Assembly (NCBI RefSeq): GCF_000330505.1
Contig: NW_004191847.1
Location: 96,834-160,833, forward strand
Source: Entamoeba invadens IP1
Taxonomy: Eukaryota; Evosea; Mastigamoebida; Endamoebidae
DNA length: 64,000 bases
Direction: 5' to 3'
The notes beneath the pieces were generated by a model. The model was not told the DNA's origin. It did no database searches and was given only the letters and a program-made list of their open reading frames with translations. The position numbers were made by a program, and so were the translations under genes. Positions within the stretch are counted from its first letter, which is position 1. Each line of letters begins with the position of its first letter. Of this stretch, positions 33,148 through 48,684 are shown one piece after another.

Positions 33148-36100
33148 ATGAATAATTTTCTTTGGCTTTGTGCCGTTTGTACAATAGCACTGAAATGCAC
33201 AATTGATACCACACAAGCGCCAAATTGTACGTGTTTGTGTAAAGACGAAGCTGGTGATGCTGTTGATCCAGTAGACGATAAATGCACTTTTACAAATATT
33301 TGCACCGACTTCAGCGATAAAAACTTAGAAATTTACACCGATGGAACTTCAATTGAGTTGACTTCTATAACAATTGAAACTGAAACAACTTCTGCTGATG
33401 AAATAACATCTGAAACTCAGAAAACATACACCCCTGTTCCAAAAATCAATAAACTTAAAATCAGTCAATTTTCTCCAAAGATTGATCCTTTAAAAGAATT
33501 GACAATAACAAACACTTTAAAAGATGGTGTTGATAGACTTGTTATCTTCGAAAACACTGAAATTGCAAGTACTTACAGTATTGTTTATATAAGTCTTGGA
33601 AGTGTATCACATATTGACTTTAAAAACTCATTTGGGTATATTAAAGATAATTACAAATACATTGTAACGTCTTTAAAAACAGACCTCTTTTTAATTGGTC
33701 CAAAAGGTCTAACTTTTTATAGTCTTCCAGAACCCATACCAAACGTTGTTATAACAGAGACATACGTCAGGTATTCAACCACTGCTGGCCCCGAAAAAAC
33801 ATGCACATTAAATGAAGAAGGTGGACTTGATGAATTTGAATGCGAAATGCTTGAAAGTTATTCGCAGATGATACTCAAAGTCAATCAACCAATTTTTGTG
33901 TCTTCACCCAAAACTGCTAAAAACTGGTTAGAAGTTGATTTTAATGCAGAAAATGTTCAAATTTCTGGAGATTCTGCGACCAACCCAGTGTCTGCTACAA
34001 TTTTGAGAATTAAAGGAATTTTCCAAATAAGTGGTGGACTTACAAAATTTTCAGATTTTTATATGAAGACGTCGATATCGAACAAAATTACTTCAGAAGT
34101 TTTTGCGCCAGAAAACATCGATATCACCGACTCTGTGGTTTCACCAATGGTATTTTTCTTGAGTTCAACTAAAACAACTGCTAAATATTCAGGATCAAAT
34201 TTGTATTCAAGAAAGATAAGCACCAATTTTTATAGTATCACAAACGAAGAACAAAATATTTACTGCACAATAAACGCAGACGGTAATGCATTTGAAGAAC
34301 CGGATTGTATTGATGGTATTTTGGATGATGGAAATGAACTTACTTTAAAATATAATGGAGTCTCTGATACTCTTCCAATTATATCAAATCATTTAAAATT
34401 TGTTACATTTTTATTCGACTCAACCAAGAAGATAAAAACAATTCATAATTACGTTTTTACGACTTTAACAGTAACACATGAAAATATTTACTTAACAAAC
34501 GTCACTATCAATGCAATCGAATTGAAAGACACTTTTGTATATGGCACTTTATACGAAAGTAGTATCTCAACTTTGAGTATAACAGGTTCTGGATACATAG
34601 TTCACGATGCCACTTCTTATACGTCGAAATTAAACAGAATCAGTGACACGCTTTATCGAGAAATGAGTGGAAATAATGAATTGAAACTAAAATGTGTTTT
34701 GAATTGCGATGATACAAAATGTTCTTTTGAACAACAAGATTGTGAGTCTCTTGCTGACTCAACTTATATGACACTTGTCGCTAAATCCGGTCTGGCCAAC
34801 ATCGACTCAATTCCAGGCGCCAATATCAAAACTTTTGCTGAGTGCGATTTTTCATTAGCTTTACCGCTCACTTTACAAACAGGTGTTGAATTAACTTGCA
34901 ATAAATTGAATAATGGTGCTTCAAATCTCATTATTAAAAGTGGTTTTTTAAAAATCGTTAACATGTATACTTCAACATCTTTCAAACTTTCAGTGTTGTA
35001 CAACCTTCCTTTGAATTATGTCATATCCCTCAAATTTGTGTGGGTCAAAAATGAACAAATCGAGACTGAGTATTGTGTGAAAGCCAATTCTGAATTTGCT
35101 CGTTGTTCGAGAACTGTTAATTCCGACCTATTGATGGACAGATGTGAATATCAAACATCTTATAATTTCATCGATTGTGATCAAACACAAGATTATCACG
35201 TTGACTTTGAAATGATCAAATTGTACCTTAAAGGCCCCACAACATCTGATGCTTTTCAAATGGGAAAAGTATTTAATGTAGAGTATTTATTCCTTGGTTC
35301 TGAAAGCTGTACATTTACAACAAGTTCAATAACTGTTACAACAACTTTAGATGTATCTACATGCACTTCACTTAACATCACTTTATTAAATAATGAAGCT
35401 CTTAACGTCATACCAAATACCAAGCTTTATGGGATACTTTCAACTTCAAATAAATTTTCTTTGAGCACAACAACAATTCCAGTTTCAATTTCACTCGTAA
35501 CTACAAAAAAATAAAGGCGGATTCTTTGCCCACACTCAGTTCAACGGTTGAAACCATATCGATAAACAAAGGAAATACTGCTGTCCAATGGTGGTACACA
35601 CAAGAAGCAAAATGTTCAATAACAGGAACAAACGTTGATTTTAATTTGAGAGATGTATGTTACTCTATATTGAATTTCACTTCAATCGATATCGAATTGA
35701 CAACAACTGGTACTATTTTAGAAACATCCAGAACATTTAAAACTATTTCCAATTTAAATTCATTGAATAGAATTGATCAACCAAATCTCCAATTGTTGTC
35801 ATTGAACATTGTTACAGCCGATAAAGAATTCACTTTGAAATCAGTTGAGACATTAACTCTTGGTGCAAAAACAACAATCAACATTCAAAATGTCGACTTA
35901 CTTACTGTGAATAGTGATGGTTGTAAAGTTTCTATCGGCTCGTTAACCAAAAAAATTGTCTTTGGAAATGAAGGGATATTTTTTAATGGAATGATTACTA
36001 CTGAGACTGTTGTGGAGACAGAAGTTGCGACTGTTTCATCACAATTCAAAAGATACGGAACAACATCACTTTTGTGTAGTTCAATTTCTGATAGTCAATT

Positions 36101-39100
36101 TACAGAGTTTGATTGTAATGATCAAACAAGAGTAGACTACACTTTCATGACTTTACAAGTTGGATTCAGTTCGAGTCAAATAGACCAGCAATTTAAGAAA
36201 TGTATCATAAATGGTGACGGATATTCTGTATCAAATATTAAATGTACAACCACAGAAATAACTGCGAATACATTCACTCTTACCAATTGTCAACTTGGAA
36301 CACTGGCTATAAACAAAGTTGATAATATCAATAGAAAGATGACTGGTTCAAAAATGAATATTACTGATTTAAGCGCACAAATACCTGATATACCAGTGTT
36401 TTATAGTGACATGTTAATAACAATTGGAGATTCGGCCCAGTATTTAACCGCTCAAAAAGTGACAGACACGCATTACAGATACTTCGGAACAAAAACAACA
36501 AATACAGCTTGTGTTTATAATAATACCGGATATAATATTGTTGATTGTAACACTGATGCTTCAATAGGACTGGATTTGACAATTAGTTCAAACAATTTTA
36601 GAAATATTGACCATATTTTTAAGTCTGCTTTTATAACAACAGATGTCACAGTTATCAATGCATTAAAAGCAACAAAATTTAGTCCGGTTTTCACCGAAAG
36701 TTTAACTATTAACGGCCTGCAAGTCACAACTTTGAAACTTCCAACTACATACAAGTCACTTGAAATATTATCAACGAATCTCGAGTCAACAATAACTGAA
36801 ATTGAAAATGGAGCAGTTCCTCTATTTGTCGGAAAAGTTACAGTTAATTCACCCAACGTGCACAATTCTGTAATAAATGCACAATTTAACAGATATTACA
36901 TTGAAACACTTGGACTTGATTGTAATTGTGAAGATGGGACAAGTGTGATCGAATGGGATTGTATAAACACTTACGATCTCAGTGTTAGAACGTTTAAATG
37001 CACCAAAGAAAATGAGTTCACTTTTGGCGAAACATTCTCTGATAAATTCAAAACTATTGAAGTGTCTTCTAATATTATTTTAAATAATATCAATTGTGAC
37101 ACTCTTAAAATAATGAGCCCAAGTTACACAATTAAAAGTGGTGTTGCTAAAACCATTTCAATTGGAATAAAACATCTTGACGGTACATTTACTGGATCAT
37201 TCAATACGATCACTTCAACATCTGATACATTTAACTTGGACTTAATGCATTATCTTAAGAATCAAGAAAATGACAAACTCCCAACTCTAGAAATACCCAC
37301 ATCATCATTAACTGTTCATTTTGTGTTACTCTCAACAGACAAATTGAAATATAGAGTATCGACAGTTGATGCATTATACTGCACTTATACTTCAGAAGAT
37401 ACGACAACCCAAGAAGCACAATATTTAGAAGGTGATTGTTCAACACCAGTTGATACCCAGATTCTTAAAATCGATTCAACAAAACCAACAAAAACTACTT
37501 TATTCGCAAAAAGTGGAATGAGGACATTTGCATCATTGATGACTGCTCAATCAACACTTGAATTACCGACTGTTAGTTTGACGTCTTTGACTGGAAACGG
37601 ACTTGATACAAAAATTCCGATGACATACACATTGGGACACGTTGAAACATTCACACCAATTAGTCAGTTAAGCTTTTCAATCAAATCCAATGTAAAAAGC
37701 ATATCATTTTCTGAACAATCTCCAGATGCTTATATTGAAGGATCTGTAGAAACAGTTTCAACAACAAATTCTTTTGATTCAACACATTTATTTGTTTTGA
37801 AATCAACTGCACCTCCCAAATCCACATTATTTACAACTAAAATAGCAACAGATACATATCGTGTAAGTTCTAAAGCAGACACAAATGGTTCGAATAAAAT
37901 CTGTACATTATCAACTGATACAACTAAATTTGACGAATTTGATTGTAATAAATACTCGGTTAATGGCGAAAACCAACTTAATTTGGTATCAACCAATGTG
38001 ATAATAGATTTGACCGGGTTGCATTTACAAAACTTCGAAAGTGCAGAATTGCTTGGTGCGACTTCAATTACTGATTTGACAGTGTCGTTACATTTGAATA
38101 CTGGAATGATTGATGTAACTTTCATAACATGTAACATCTCAACACTTCAAATAAAAGATGAAATTATAGCTCAGTACTTCTTCATAGATTCATTAGTTAT
38201 CACTCACAATGCAACAAACAACCCTATTTTTGTTTTTGATGAAAAGTCATACACAAAGTTCACTCCACTTGCTTCAACTTCCAATTTGAAAACAACACAA
38301 ATATCTACAGATACACCTTATTATCGTGTTAGAAAAACTGCTGTTGATCAAATATGTACCGCAGTTGATTCGACTGCTTTGTATTCTGAGTGGGATTGTA
38401 ATAAATATGCTCAAACAAATCCAACAAATGCATTGATGAATTTAAAAATAAGTGGAAACCAAGTTCAAATAAGTTCAAAAATTTTACACTTCAAAGATAT
38501 TACTTTTAATGGAGTTGAATCAGTGGAATACATTTTGACCATTTCCGATTCAACTAAATTGTGGATCGATTCGGTGTCTTTTGCATCTACAACGGCAAAT
38601 GTTTATTATAATTTGGATATGAAAATTACAACCCTCACTATCGCTGAGACTATCGCATTTACTATATTTGGAGGGAATCTTGAACTCACTAATCCACCTT
38701 CAGGATCGTCAACATCAAATTTCATTGCATTGATTTCTAATGGAAAAACGTTAACTGGTAATTCCAATCTCAACACAATAAAAATTGGAAGCGAATCAAC
38801 TTATCGATATTCGAGAATTTCTAAAGCAACAACACTTGATTGTACCTATATATCTGCAACTAATAAATTCAAAGAACTCGATTGTCTCATAACTACATCC
38901 GAAAGTTCTTTGTACAACTTTGTTTCATCCAATTTTAACCTCGTTTTTACAGACACAACAGTTGATTTTAATAACAACGCAATTGTGTTTTCCACGATGA
39001 AATATCCTACAGATTCTACGACTCATATGTTCGCTTTAACAACACAAAAAACATTAACATTTAATGTTTTAATTATTAAGGATCTTGTTAACATCAACAA

Positions 39101-42100
39101 TTTTATAACAATCAACAATGAAATCGACTTCGATCAATCTTCAAATTATGACTTCACATCAAGATCTCTTTCATTAAACTTTATATCATCTGTTATTTTG
39201 AAAGTTAAAACATCTTCTTCGACTGATTACACAACAGACCCAGGAAGCAATTCCTATCCTTTGTTCACTGGAACACAAACAGGAATTAAACCCGAGTGGT
39301 TAAATAAGCAAGGGTGTTCCGATAAAGTGTATTATTTCAAAAAATCTAATGCGAATTGTATATGCACTTTAATTAAAATACTTTGAATACCGACCAAAGT
39401 TCATTCGAATCAACAACTGCTGAACAATGTGTCAATAAAGAGGCACAAGTGACTTACTCGTTAAAAGTTGTTCAATCAGTTTCAGAAGTAAAAGTCCTTC
39501 GAACTGTTACATATTCAGATCTTGCATTTGAATCGTCTCAAATCACATTTACAAATCCAACATTGGATACCCCAATTGAAATTACATTCAAACTTCTGAC
39601 TATTGAAAAGCCAATTATTTTTGGTAATGGAGTTTCTGTACGCATAGAGGCATATACATTCACTGAAGGATCAAATGGATTTTTGCAACTTGATTCCACA
39701 CAAGGTATCGTACTTCCAACAACAATACCATCGTATGCAATCATCATATCTGCAATGCAACTTACTTCACTTACTACAGCTGTAAAATGTCAAATTTCTG
39801 AAGATGTTACTCGGTATGTCATTAAGAATGGTATTACTAATGGCTGTGAATGTTGGAATCAATTAGCCGATTGTGCAGTTCCTCAATATTCGTTGAGTAA
39901 ATATTACTTGAAAATATCTCAAAATGTCGATCTTACGTCAAGTTTTTCATCAATTCAAATCACTGGACTGACACCTCAAAGTTTAATATCAATATCATCA
40001 GTAACTTTACAAACGATAAAAACATTAGATATTTCAAGTGTTTCAAATTTGAGACAACTCAATATTAAAGGTGCAACACAAGTCGAAAGCTTTATTAATA
40101 AAGACATATACACCATATTTGAAAACAAACTTCCTAAACAAGTCGAATCACTTTCTACAGTTGATTATAAGTATGGATTTAATTCTCTTCTCTCACCAAT
40201 ATCATTAAGTACGATGAAAGCAATTGACTGTGGAAATCCATCTTCACATTTCTATAGAAATATGATTGGTGCCACTGATGCTACTTGTGAGTGTAAATAT
40301 AGTACACCACTTGTCGATTGTCCATTCACTCCAATTAATTTCAACTTGAATTTGGATGTTCCAGATACTTCAACGAGTAAATTCACACTTTCTAATGTCT
40401 GGAAAAACGTCTTGTTATCACACACAACGGAGACAAACACTAAAGATGAAATCGTTTTGGCAGTCAGTGGAAACATTTTTATTGTTGGGAGTAATAACTT
40501 CAAATTATCATCGACTTTGACACAAAAACCAACAGCAACTGCAGAATTTAAAAGTGAAAACACTGCATATATTGAAACGACAGGTATTTTGTTATCTATT
40601 GCTGCAACAAGTCAAAATACGAATTACCCTTTATTTGTGAGTACTGATGATTATGGAAGTGGCAATTACCAAAAATGTAATAGTGTTTATCGACACTTTT
40701 CAACTGGAGTTACTAAGAATTGTGACTGTATTTACAGTGAAAGTGGATTATCATCAAAAGACTGTGTTTTCCAATCAACAAATTACAATTTGAAAACGAC
40801 ATTATCGACCATAACGTTGAATTACAATTGGTCGTCATTCGAAACACCAATAACATCTTCATTGTTTAATTTACACATGAACTCAAAGTACATTTCAACA
40901 ATTAAAATTAAATGTCCGACTAATATTGATGGAATTGTCACACAAAAAGGAACAATTGTTACTGATGGTACAAATTACTTGACCATCTCTACAACAGGAA
41001 CTGAATTCGATATACCAGTAGATCAATGCAATACTTACTGTGCTACTTATCAAGACAGTGTTACTACACATCCAAACACCGCAAGCTGTGGAACAAACAA
41101 TCAAAGAGTTTCTAATAACAATCAGTGTTACTGCACAATAAATACAGCGGGAAATAGTTTCTCTGAGACAGACTGTAATCACGACGAATCTTTGGTTGGA
41201 TATGATCTGAAGGTGAACAACGAAAATCAACAATTGCGGTTGACAAAAACACTGTCGTTTAACAAACTAACACTCACCCCACCAACACAAGTTATTTTCA
41301 CTTCAACAAACTCGATTTCTTTTAAACTGATTGATGTCAACATTCCAATCACTTTTAATATGCAAGTCACTATAATTGAAATGCTGAATCAAATTAGAGC
41401 AAACACTATCAAATTCTTGAAAACAACTACAATTACAAGTGTTACTCCATTAACAAATGGATTCATATTATTTGATACCGATTCTTCAAATACTCTCACG
41501 ATAAATGCAGTCTCGGACAGTGTTCAATCATGTTTAGACTTTGCATATTCAAATCACCAGAATATTAATAGTGGAAGTTTGAAACAAGTAAAATTGAATG
41601 GCAAAACAACTTTAAGAACATCGAGTTGTGTAGATAATAAAGCACTTGAGTGTTATTTCACAAAAGAAAATGAGAATTATGACGAACAGTTTTCGACATT
41701 GAATTGTCCGTGTGATGCCGTAATAGGATCTGAGACTACAACCGTTCCATGTGTATTACACGCTCAAAGTATTGTAGAAGGGAAAACGTTTAAAATGCAA
41801 CACAACATTGAAGCTGAATTTAAAATTGAATCCAACATCATTTTCTCATCTACTTCTTCATTTACTATTAAAAATGTCACATTTACTGGTACAACTTTGA
41901 GTTTTAAAGATTCAAAGGATATTACAATCAAGAATTTCACTGTCACAAGAGCAGTTACAATTTCGGGTAATATTAACATAGAAAATCAATTTGGTAATGT
42001 CGCTGCTACACTTCAAAATAACAATAAAATCGTTACTTTACAACAATTTAATTTTGCATCAATTTATTCGTCGTCATCATATGAATATATTTTAACTGGA

Positions 42101-45100
42101 ACTGCTTTGGGTTATTCACTCATTTGTAAAAGGTGTACTATTAGAGGAACTAATCAGAAAATAACTTCATTGACAATTGGAGATTCTAATTTGTACCAAT
42201 TTGAAAAAGAATCAACAACAAACATTTCAAAAATTGTTTTCAATGCCAATGGAGATTTTGAGTTGTTACAAATCGATGGAAAAGTCAATTTTGACTCAAC
42301 CGTGTTACAAGAAGATTTTAAATTTTCGTACCCAATCGTGATTTCAAAACTAAATAATAATACAAGTGTCACAACACAATCACAAGCAGTGAAAGTGCTT
42401 TGTAACAATATGGTTACAATTGCAAATGACTTTTCACATTCGCAATTTTGTGAATCGAATGATTATCAAGAAGACAATGAATTTGATGACATTAATAATT
42501 GTAATAAAAACTCATATTGTACACTCACAATAAAATCAAAGAACGAAACTAAGATATCTAAAAATTATAATGTTGTTACATGCAATGACGAGTGCACAAT
42601 CACCTCGTTTGACTCCAAAGTGACTAAATTAAATATAAAAGGAACTGGTTCAAACATTATTACCATAAAAGTCTCTCCAACTTTCCAAGTAAGAGCACAG
42701 GATTGTATTCTCAATGTTGAAACTGATTTGAGACTTTCTGCAAAATCAGTTGCTATAACACGAACTACTGGAACAGTAACTTTAGTCGACTCAACTTTGA
42801 AAAAATTGGATGCTGTTAATGTTGTAATAACAGGAGAAGTGACAATTGAAGGTGAAGCATCTATTTCTAATAGTCTGACTCTTTCTTCAGGAAGTTTGAC
42901 CTGCAAGTCTTTAACTGTAAAAATGATGATTGTTCCAAATAACAAATTTGGAGCATTGACAACTGGTACATTCACATTATCTTCTGGAGGAAGTATTAAC
43001 GCTCCAAATTACTATAACTATTACTCAACCACATATACTGGTTGTTCTCCAAATGATGGAATTTTGACTGCCGGACGCACATATGATATTACCAACTTGA
43101 GATGCGTGACTTTGGTTGATAGACAAATTGACTTGAATTCTCTGAACGCATATCAAAGTCATGTCAACATGAAGTGCAATGAATTTACAATTCCAATACT
43201 AGTGAAATCTACAACTGTTAGTGTGTCAAAGCAAACGACAATTAATACTGGAGTGTTTGTATCAACAGCAACAAAATTCATTGGGAATTATATCCTTAAA
43301 AACTTTACTACAAACTCGGAAGTCATTTTTACAGATCATATCAACGTTGTATGTTCATCTCAAATCGTTACGACAGGGACAATTAAAATAATAGGAAATG
43401 GTGAAGTGCATAATTGTCCAATAGTAATCCAAGCATCAACAAATGATATATTAATTGATCAAGTCTCTTCTATCGAACTTAGTAACACTGGTGTATTCAC
43501 TATGAGTTCGGGTATTCAATCGATGACTCTTATTATTTCAAAGGAAGAGTTTGATAGAACAATTACTCTTGACAAAGAAATCAAAACATTAACAATTTTG
43601 GATGAAACAACAAAACAAGCCGACCATGTACTCTTGGTTAATACGATATCAATAACAGGAGGAGCACTTGGAGATAAATATAAATTTGTGTGTAACAATA
43701 AAAAAGTCGTTTCAAATAATTCACAAAATTTCAGTTGTGACGATTTTTCATATTCAATAGAGTACCAAGACACCTCTGCAGCATACACTCCGACACAAGG
43801 GTGTCTCAATTCTTATGATATTAACTGTATTGCAAAAGTCACTGTATTACCTGGTTCAACACTCACTTCACTGAATTTAGTCGGAATTAACTCACAAACA
43901 GTCATTCTGTATTTAAAAGCGCCAAAAGTATTAAGAGTGAATTTGGATACCGACGTTCAAAATTTCACGATTGTAGGCAATGGTGAAACATATGGTGTTG
44001 TTTTACCGGCTCTTTTACCAAAATACACAACTGTTAACAACGCACTGTTAACAGTTGAAAACAGTGGAAGTCAAATTACAATAAAACACGTTGTGTATCT
44101 CAAAGCAGACGAAACATCAACAATTGAACTTAACAACTTGAAAGTGAATATCTGGGAATTAAAGTGTTCGAAAGTGACATTAAATGGTATAACAGGAGCC
44201 GTTTATTCTCCAATAACAGTTGATTCCATGAAAGTGACTAATACTCAATTGGAAGTGTATGATTCAATTGATATCAATACTTTAAATGTCGACAAAACAG
44301 CACAAGACGTTGCTGTGTTTACAGCCAAACAAAACATCGAAATGATTAATATTGAAGAAGGTATTCCATTGACTTCTTTAGACTGTAAATATATAGTCGA
44401 TTATCAACTTGCTTCTGTTAAACCAATACTGTCTGATTATATTAAATTAAACAATTTCTCGTCATATGGACGCATATTCACAGGAGTGTGCTCATTCAAA
44501 TTGGACAATTGTTCCATCCTTCCAACTACAAAATGTACAGTCGATGTGCACGAATCGGGAAATTACCAATTCATTTCATTGTGCCCCAACAGCTCCATTC
44601 CTATTGTTCTTTCTAAGGCAATATGTGAAGATTCAAAGGAAATTGCAATAAACGGAATATCAGATAAATCATATAACAAATTCATTCTTCCTGAAAACGC
44701 GGTGTTACAGTCTTCAGCGACATCTTCAATCGAAATCAAAACCCTTGATATGCAACAAACTGTCACTTTCTTGAGTCCATATATCATCAAAACGTTACAA
44801 TCAAGTGTTGACACAACGGTAGTAATTAACTGTAAAGCAAACACGCAAATAGAAACGTTGGTACTATCAAAACCAGTGAATATAACCATTTCCCAAGGTT
44901 CTGCACTTACGCTTTCATCACAAAAAGTGACTTCATATGAAATAGCGAAATTGGAAATTGGTGGAAATGACTTAAGTGTCTATGGATTAACCGCAAATAT
45001 AGTTGTTACAGATTTGGTCTTCGAAGCCACTTCTTCTGACAATTCCATTATTAAAGTCAATACACTTGATTTGTCGAAAATAAATACCATCGAATTCAAA

Positions 45101-48100
45101 AGTGGAGTCAGAACATCACATATTCCACTTATCAACACTGTTGAAAAAATGACAATTCCGACTCAGATGTTTACTGATACTTCTCTTGTTTGTGATGGTA
45201 AAACGTTGATATACAAATACGTAGATAATAAAGGAGAGTCAACGGCATTCCAATGCCCAGATAACGTCAAATGCATTATGCAGGACAACACACAATGTAT
45301 ACGATCTTTAACACAAACAGACTACATTCAGAAACATGTCATTGATATACCAAATACTTTCAATGGAAATTCAATTCAACTGGGTGATAACTCTCAAGTT
45401 ACGAAGATCTATGATGTCGTAAATGTAAATAAACCAGACCTAAATATTCAAGTTGAAAAGGGTGGAATTTATGTGTTTAATATATATGCGAAAGGAATTC
45501 AAATATCATGTGCGGAGACGGGATCAACAACAGACTCGATTTGTCATATAATAATCAATAATTTGAACGTCGACTTTAATGAAGTGGTGCTATCTGGGAA
45601 GAACATGGAACTCAAAGAAGACATAACAATTGACAATTTGGTTGCTAATGTTGCAATCAGTGGAGATATCACTTTAAGTTCATTTGAAGTGACATCATTA
45701 ACGATTCGAGTCAAAGATGGAGGTATCATGAGAGTGAAACAATATGCTTCTATGAAATCTTTAACACTTGAAAAGGGCTCGACTGTATATTCGTCAGACT
45801 CTTTTGACACAGATGAGGTGATTTACAATGGTGGACAAATTATAATTGATGCAGATAACACAGAAGCTGTTTTGAATGTGAACATCTTTAATATTGTAGC
45901 TGGAAGTATCGATATTCCAAGTAATGGGTGTTTGAATGTCATTAACAGAAAGAAACTAAAAGATTTAACACAAGAAGTTGTGATTCCCGAACTTGTTTGG
46001 AAAGGAAAAGTAGTTTTTGATAATCAAGGCGAGATGGTGACAAAAGACTGTGGATACTCAAAACTTGACATTTGTGCAAATAAAGACGTGGAAAATGAAT
46101 GTGAAAATATAGAGTGTAGCCCAACTGACGGAGATACAAGACAAATATGTTTCTGTACATATGATCCTGCTATTAAACAAGACTGTTCTCTTGCTTGCCC
46201 GATAACTGAAAACACAGACTGTGTGTTCGAACCTTTACAAACATCAACGGCGTTGTTTAATAAAATTACAATTCCAACAACAAACACTTTGGTGATCAAC
46301 AAGTTGTTCAAATTCTTTGTAATGAAAATGAGTCAAAACATAAATATAAGAGCAACGAAATCACTTAATATATACCAAATAACTGATGAAGGAGAAAATG
46401 GAGCAGGAACAATCGCAATTGACTCAAGTGCAGACATTACAATCGATTCAATTAGACTGACACAGTCAAGTTCCATTCTCACAATTAAAGCAAATGCATT
46501 GACTACACAAGAACTGTATGTCATCAATGGAGCAACTTTAAATATCAACTCGGAAGTCACTCTACCAACATCACAATCTGGGTTCGAATTTGATACCAAT
46601 CTTACTAATGTTCCAAGTGTCACTCGACAAATTTACTTTGGAAAAGACGCGAAAATCAATCTACTGGAAAATGCATACTTTACCATTCAAGGCCCAACTA
46701 CTAAAGACCAAATCACTAACAAGTTTGATGCAACATATAACAAAATGACACTTGATGAGTGTACTGTCACTCTTGACGCTGATTACATCGGAAAAGTCAC
46801 AAAGAATTATCCAAATGTCGTGTTTAACTTTGAAGTGATTGGAGAAGTGATTATCAATAAGGCAACAGTGATGTATAAAGATAAAGCTCCAAGTGACAAA
46901 AATGTTACTCTTATATTGAACAATGATGTTTCACATATAACAACAACCGAATTTAGTACTAAGAATGTTATTGATGATCAGAACTACGCACTCATTGTTG
47001 GACAGTCAAATGCCGTCTTGGACAAAACTGCAATTCCGGAATTGTCATGCGATCTGACGTCAGAGTTCTCTGGGAAAGTCTCATCTGAAACGAAATGGAA
47101 GAGAAGTCAGTGTCCATGCAATGGAGAGACGTGTATAGTCAACACTGAATCAGTGGTCAACACAGTTAACTATGAAGTTACCAACATCACTTTTGCAAAG
47201 TATTACACGACAAACGGATTGTTGGAAGGAACATCTGCAAACATCAGTGAGTTGATTTCACTTGGTGGAACCACTGAAGTCAAAGTGACAAATTCGAATA
47301 TAGAAATGGTAACAATGGAAAAGAGGGGAATTATCTCATTCACGAAACCGATGAAGGTCCCAATAATCAATGGATTAGAAGAGTCTGGAACAATTGATGT
47401 GAAGACGCACTCGTTGACAACAAAAAGTATCACAAATGTCGACTTGTCTATTTCGACTGGTTCAATTTTACTCGAAAAGGAAACAACAGGCAATTTTAAT
47501 GGAAGAACAATCACAGTCGCTGCGAGTGGAAGACTCGACATCTATTCTTCAAAAATCATATTTGATGATAAGACCAATTTCAACGTAAAAGTCGAAGCTG
47601 GACAACCCGCTTTAATTTCAGTTGATGACGACGCAGTTGGTGACACACTATCTATCACAAATGCACACTACAAAGTCACGATACCAAGTGGGTCAAGTGG
47701 AAAGATCTTCACTGTTCTTCGTGTGTTGACTCCAATCAACATTGCAAACTTTGAGTTTACAGAAGATCCGACAACACCAGGTGGAAGTGTGAAAACGCAA
47801 CTCAAAAGTGGAACGTTTGCATTCAAAGAAGCGTGCAATGGTGTTGTATTGACCGACTTGCCTAATGAACAGATCACGTGTCCAGAAGATCGAATGGCCC
47901 GTGTTGTGGAGAAGTTTGAGTTCCCAATGTACATGATAGCCGTCATTATTATCTTTGTGTTGGTACTTGCTGTCATTGTAGCACTTTTGATTGCTTATGT
48001 CGTCCACGTCTATATTGTTAGAAAAAGGAACATGAAAGTCTTTGAAGAAGGTGAAGAGATCGCTGTTGATGAAAATAAGCAGGATGAGGAAATTAAAAAC

Positions 48101-48259
48101 GAAGATAACAAGCCAACGAACAATGAAGTAAAAAGGGAAAATGTTATAGCTCCAGTACCTTCTGAAGTTCCACTTGCAAATGATCAGAAGAAAACAAGTG
48201 TACTAGACAAGACGTCGGAATCTGGATCAGGAAGCAATTCTGGCTCAAATAAAGACTAA
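33148..48259 (+). CDS. Giant modular cell-surface protein (~5,030 codons), two frameshifts
   Basis: This looks like a single type I membrane protein. A signal peptide starts at the ATG 33148 (NNFLWLCAVCTIALK). A short Cys cluster is followed by thousands of Thr/Ser/Ile-rich, beta-prone residues. A membrane helix (MYMIAVIIIFVLVLAVIVAL, about 47931-47990) precedes a ~90-residue charged, Ser/Gly-ending tail. The ectodomain is built of modules of roughly 100-130 residues, each carrying a short Cys pair with a phrase like YR...C....F.E.DC, for example FTEFDCND, FDEFDCNK, YSEWDCNK and FKELDC. Two one-base losses break it: in the A-run at 35505-35511 (stop at 35512) and in the A4 run near 39374 (stop at 39384). 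Frames join smoothly if one A is added at each. Adhesion or coat function is a guess. Confidence 0.85.
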
Positions 48260-48684
48260 AAAATATCTTTTTGTTTATTGTTGATCTTTTTGTTTAATTT
48301 AAAGAAAAAAATAACATAGTTGATAAGTTTTTAAGTGTCATTGTGTGAACTAGAGAATGGCCATGTGTTTGAAATACAACTTTGCCCACAATTTGTTTAC
48401 TTATAATTGAGATAACAATTTAATAACTTACTAATTAATAGTAAGGCTCTATTATTCTTAATAATGTTTTTCAACTTTAAATATATTCTGTTGTTGAATT
48501 AGTAAAAATTTGGTAATCAATTAAAAATTGATTGTTCAATTTCAAAATAAAAACTAAAGTAAATCAGTGTGTGACGTTAATTGACTACATTGTATAACTA
48601 ATTGTTTTGGCTTGTTTCTTATAACAATTGAAAGTTAAAACAGAAATAAAACAACTCATTAAATACAAAGAAACAATATTTAAA
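48260..48684. other. AT-rich spacer between convergent genes
   Basis: It contains the 3' ends of the giant gene and the small GTPase. No further gene or structured element is seen. Confidence 0.5.
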
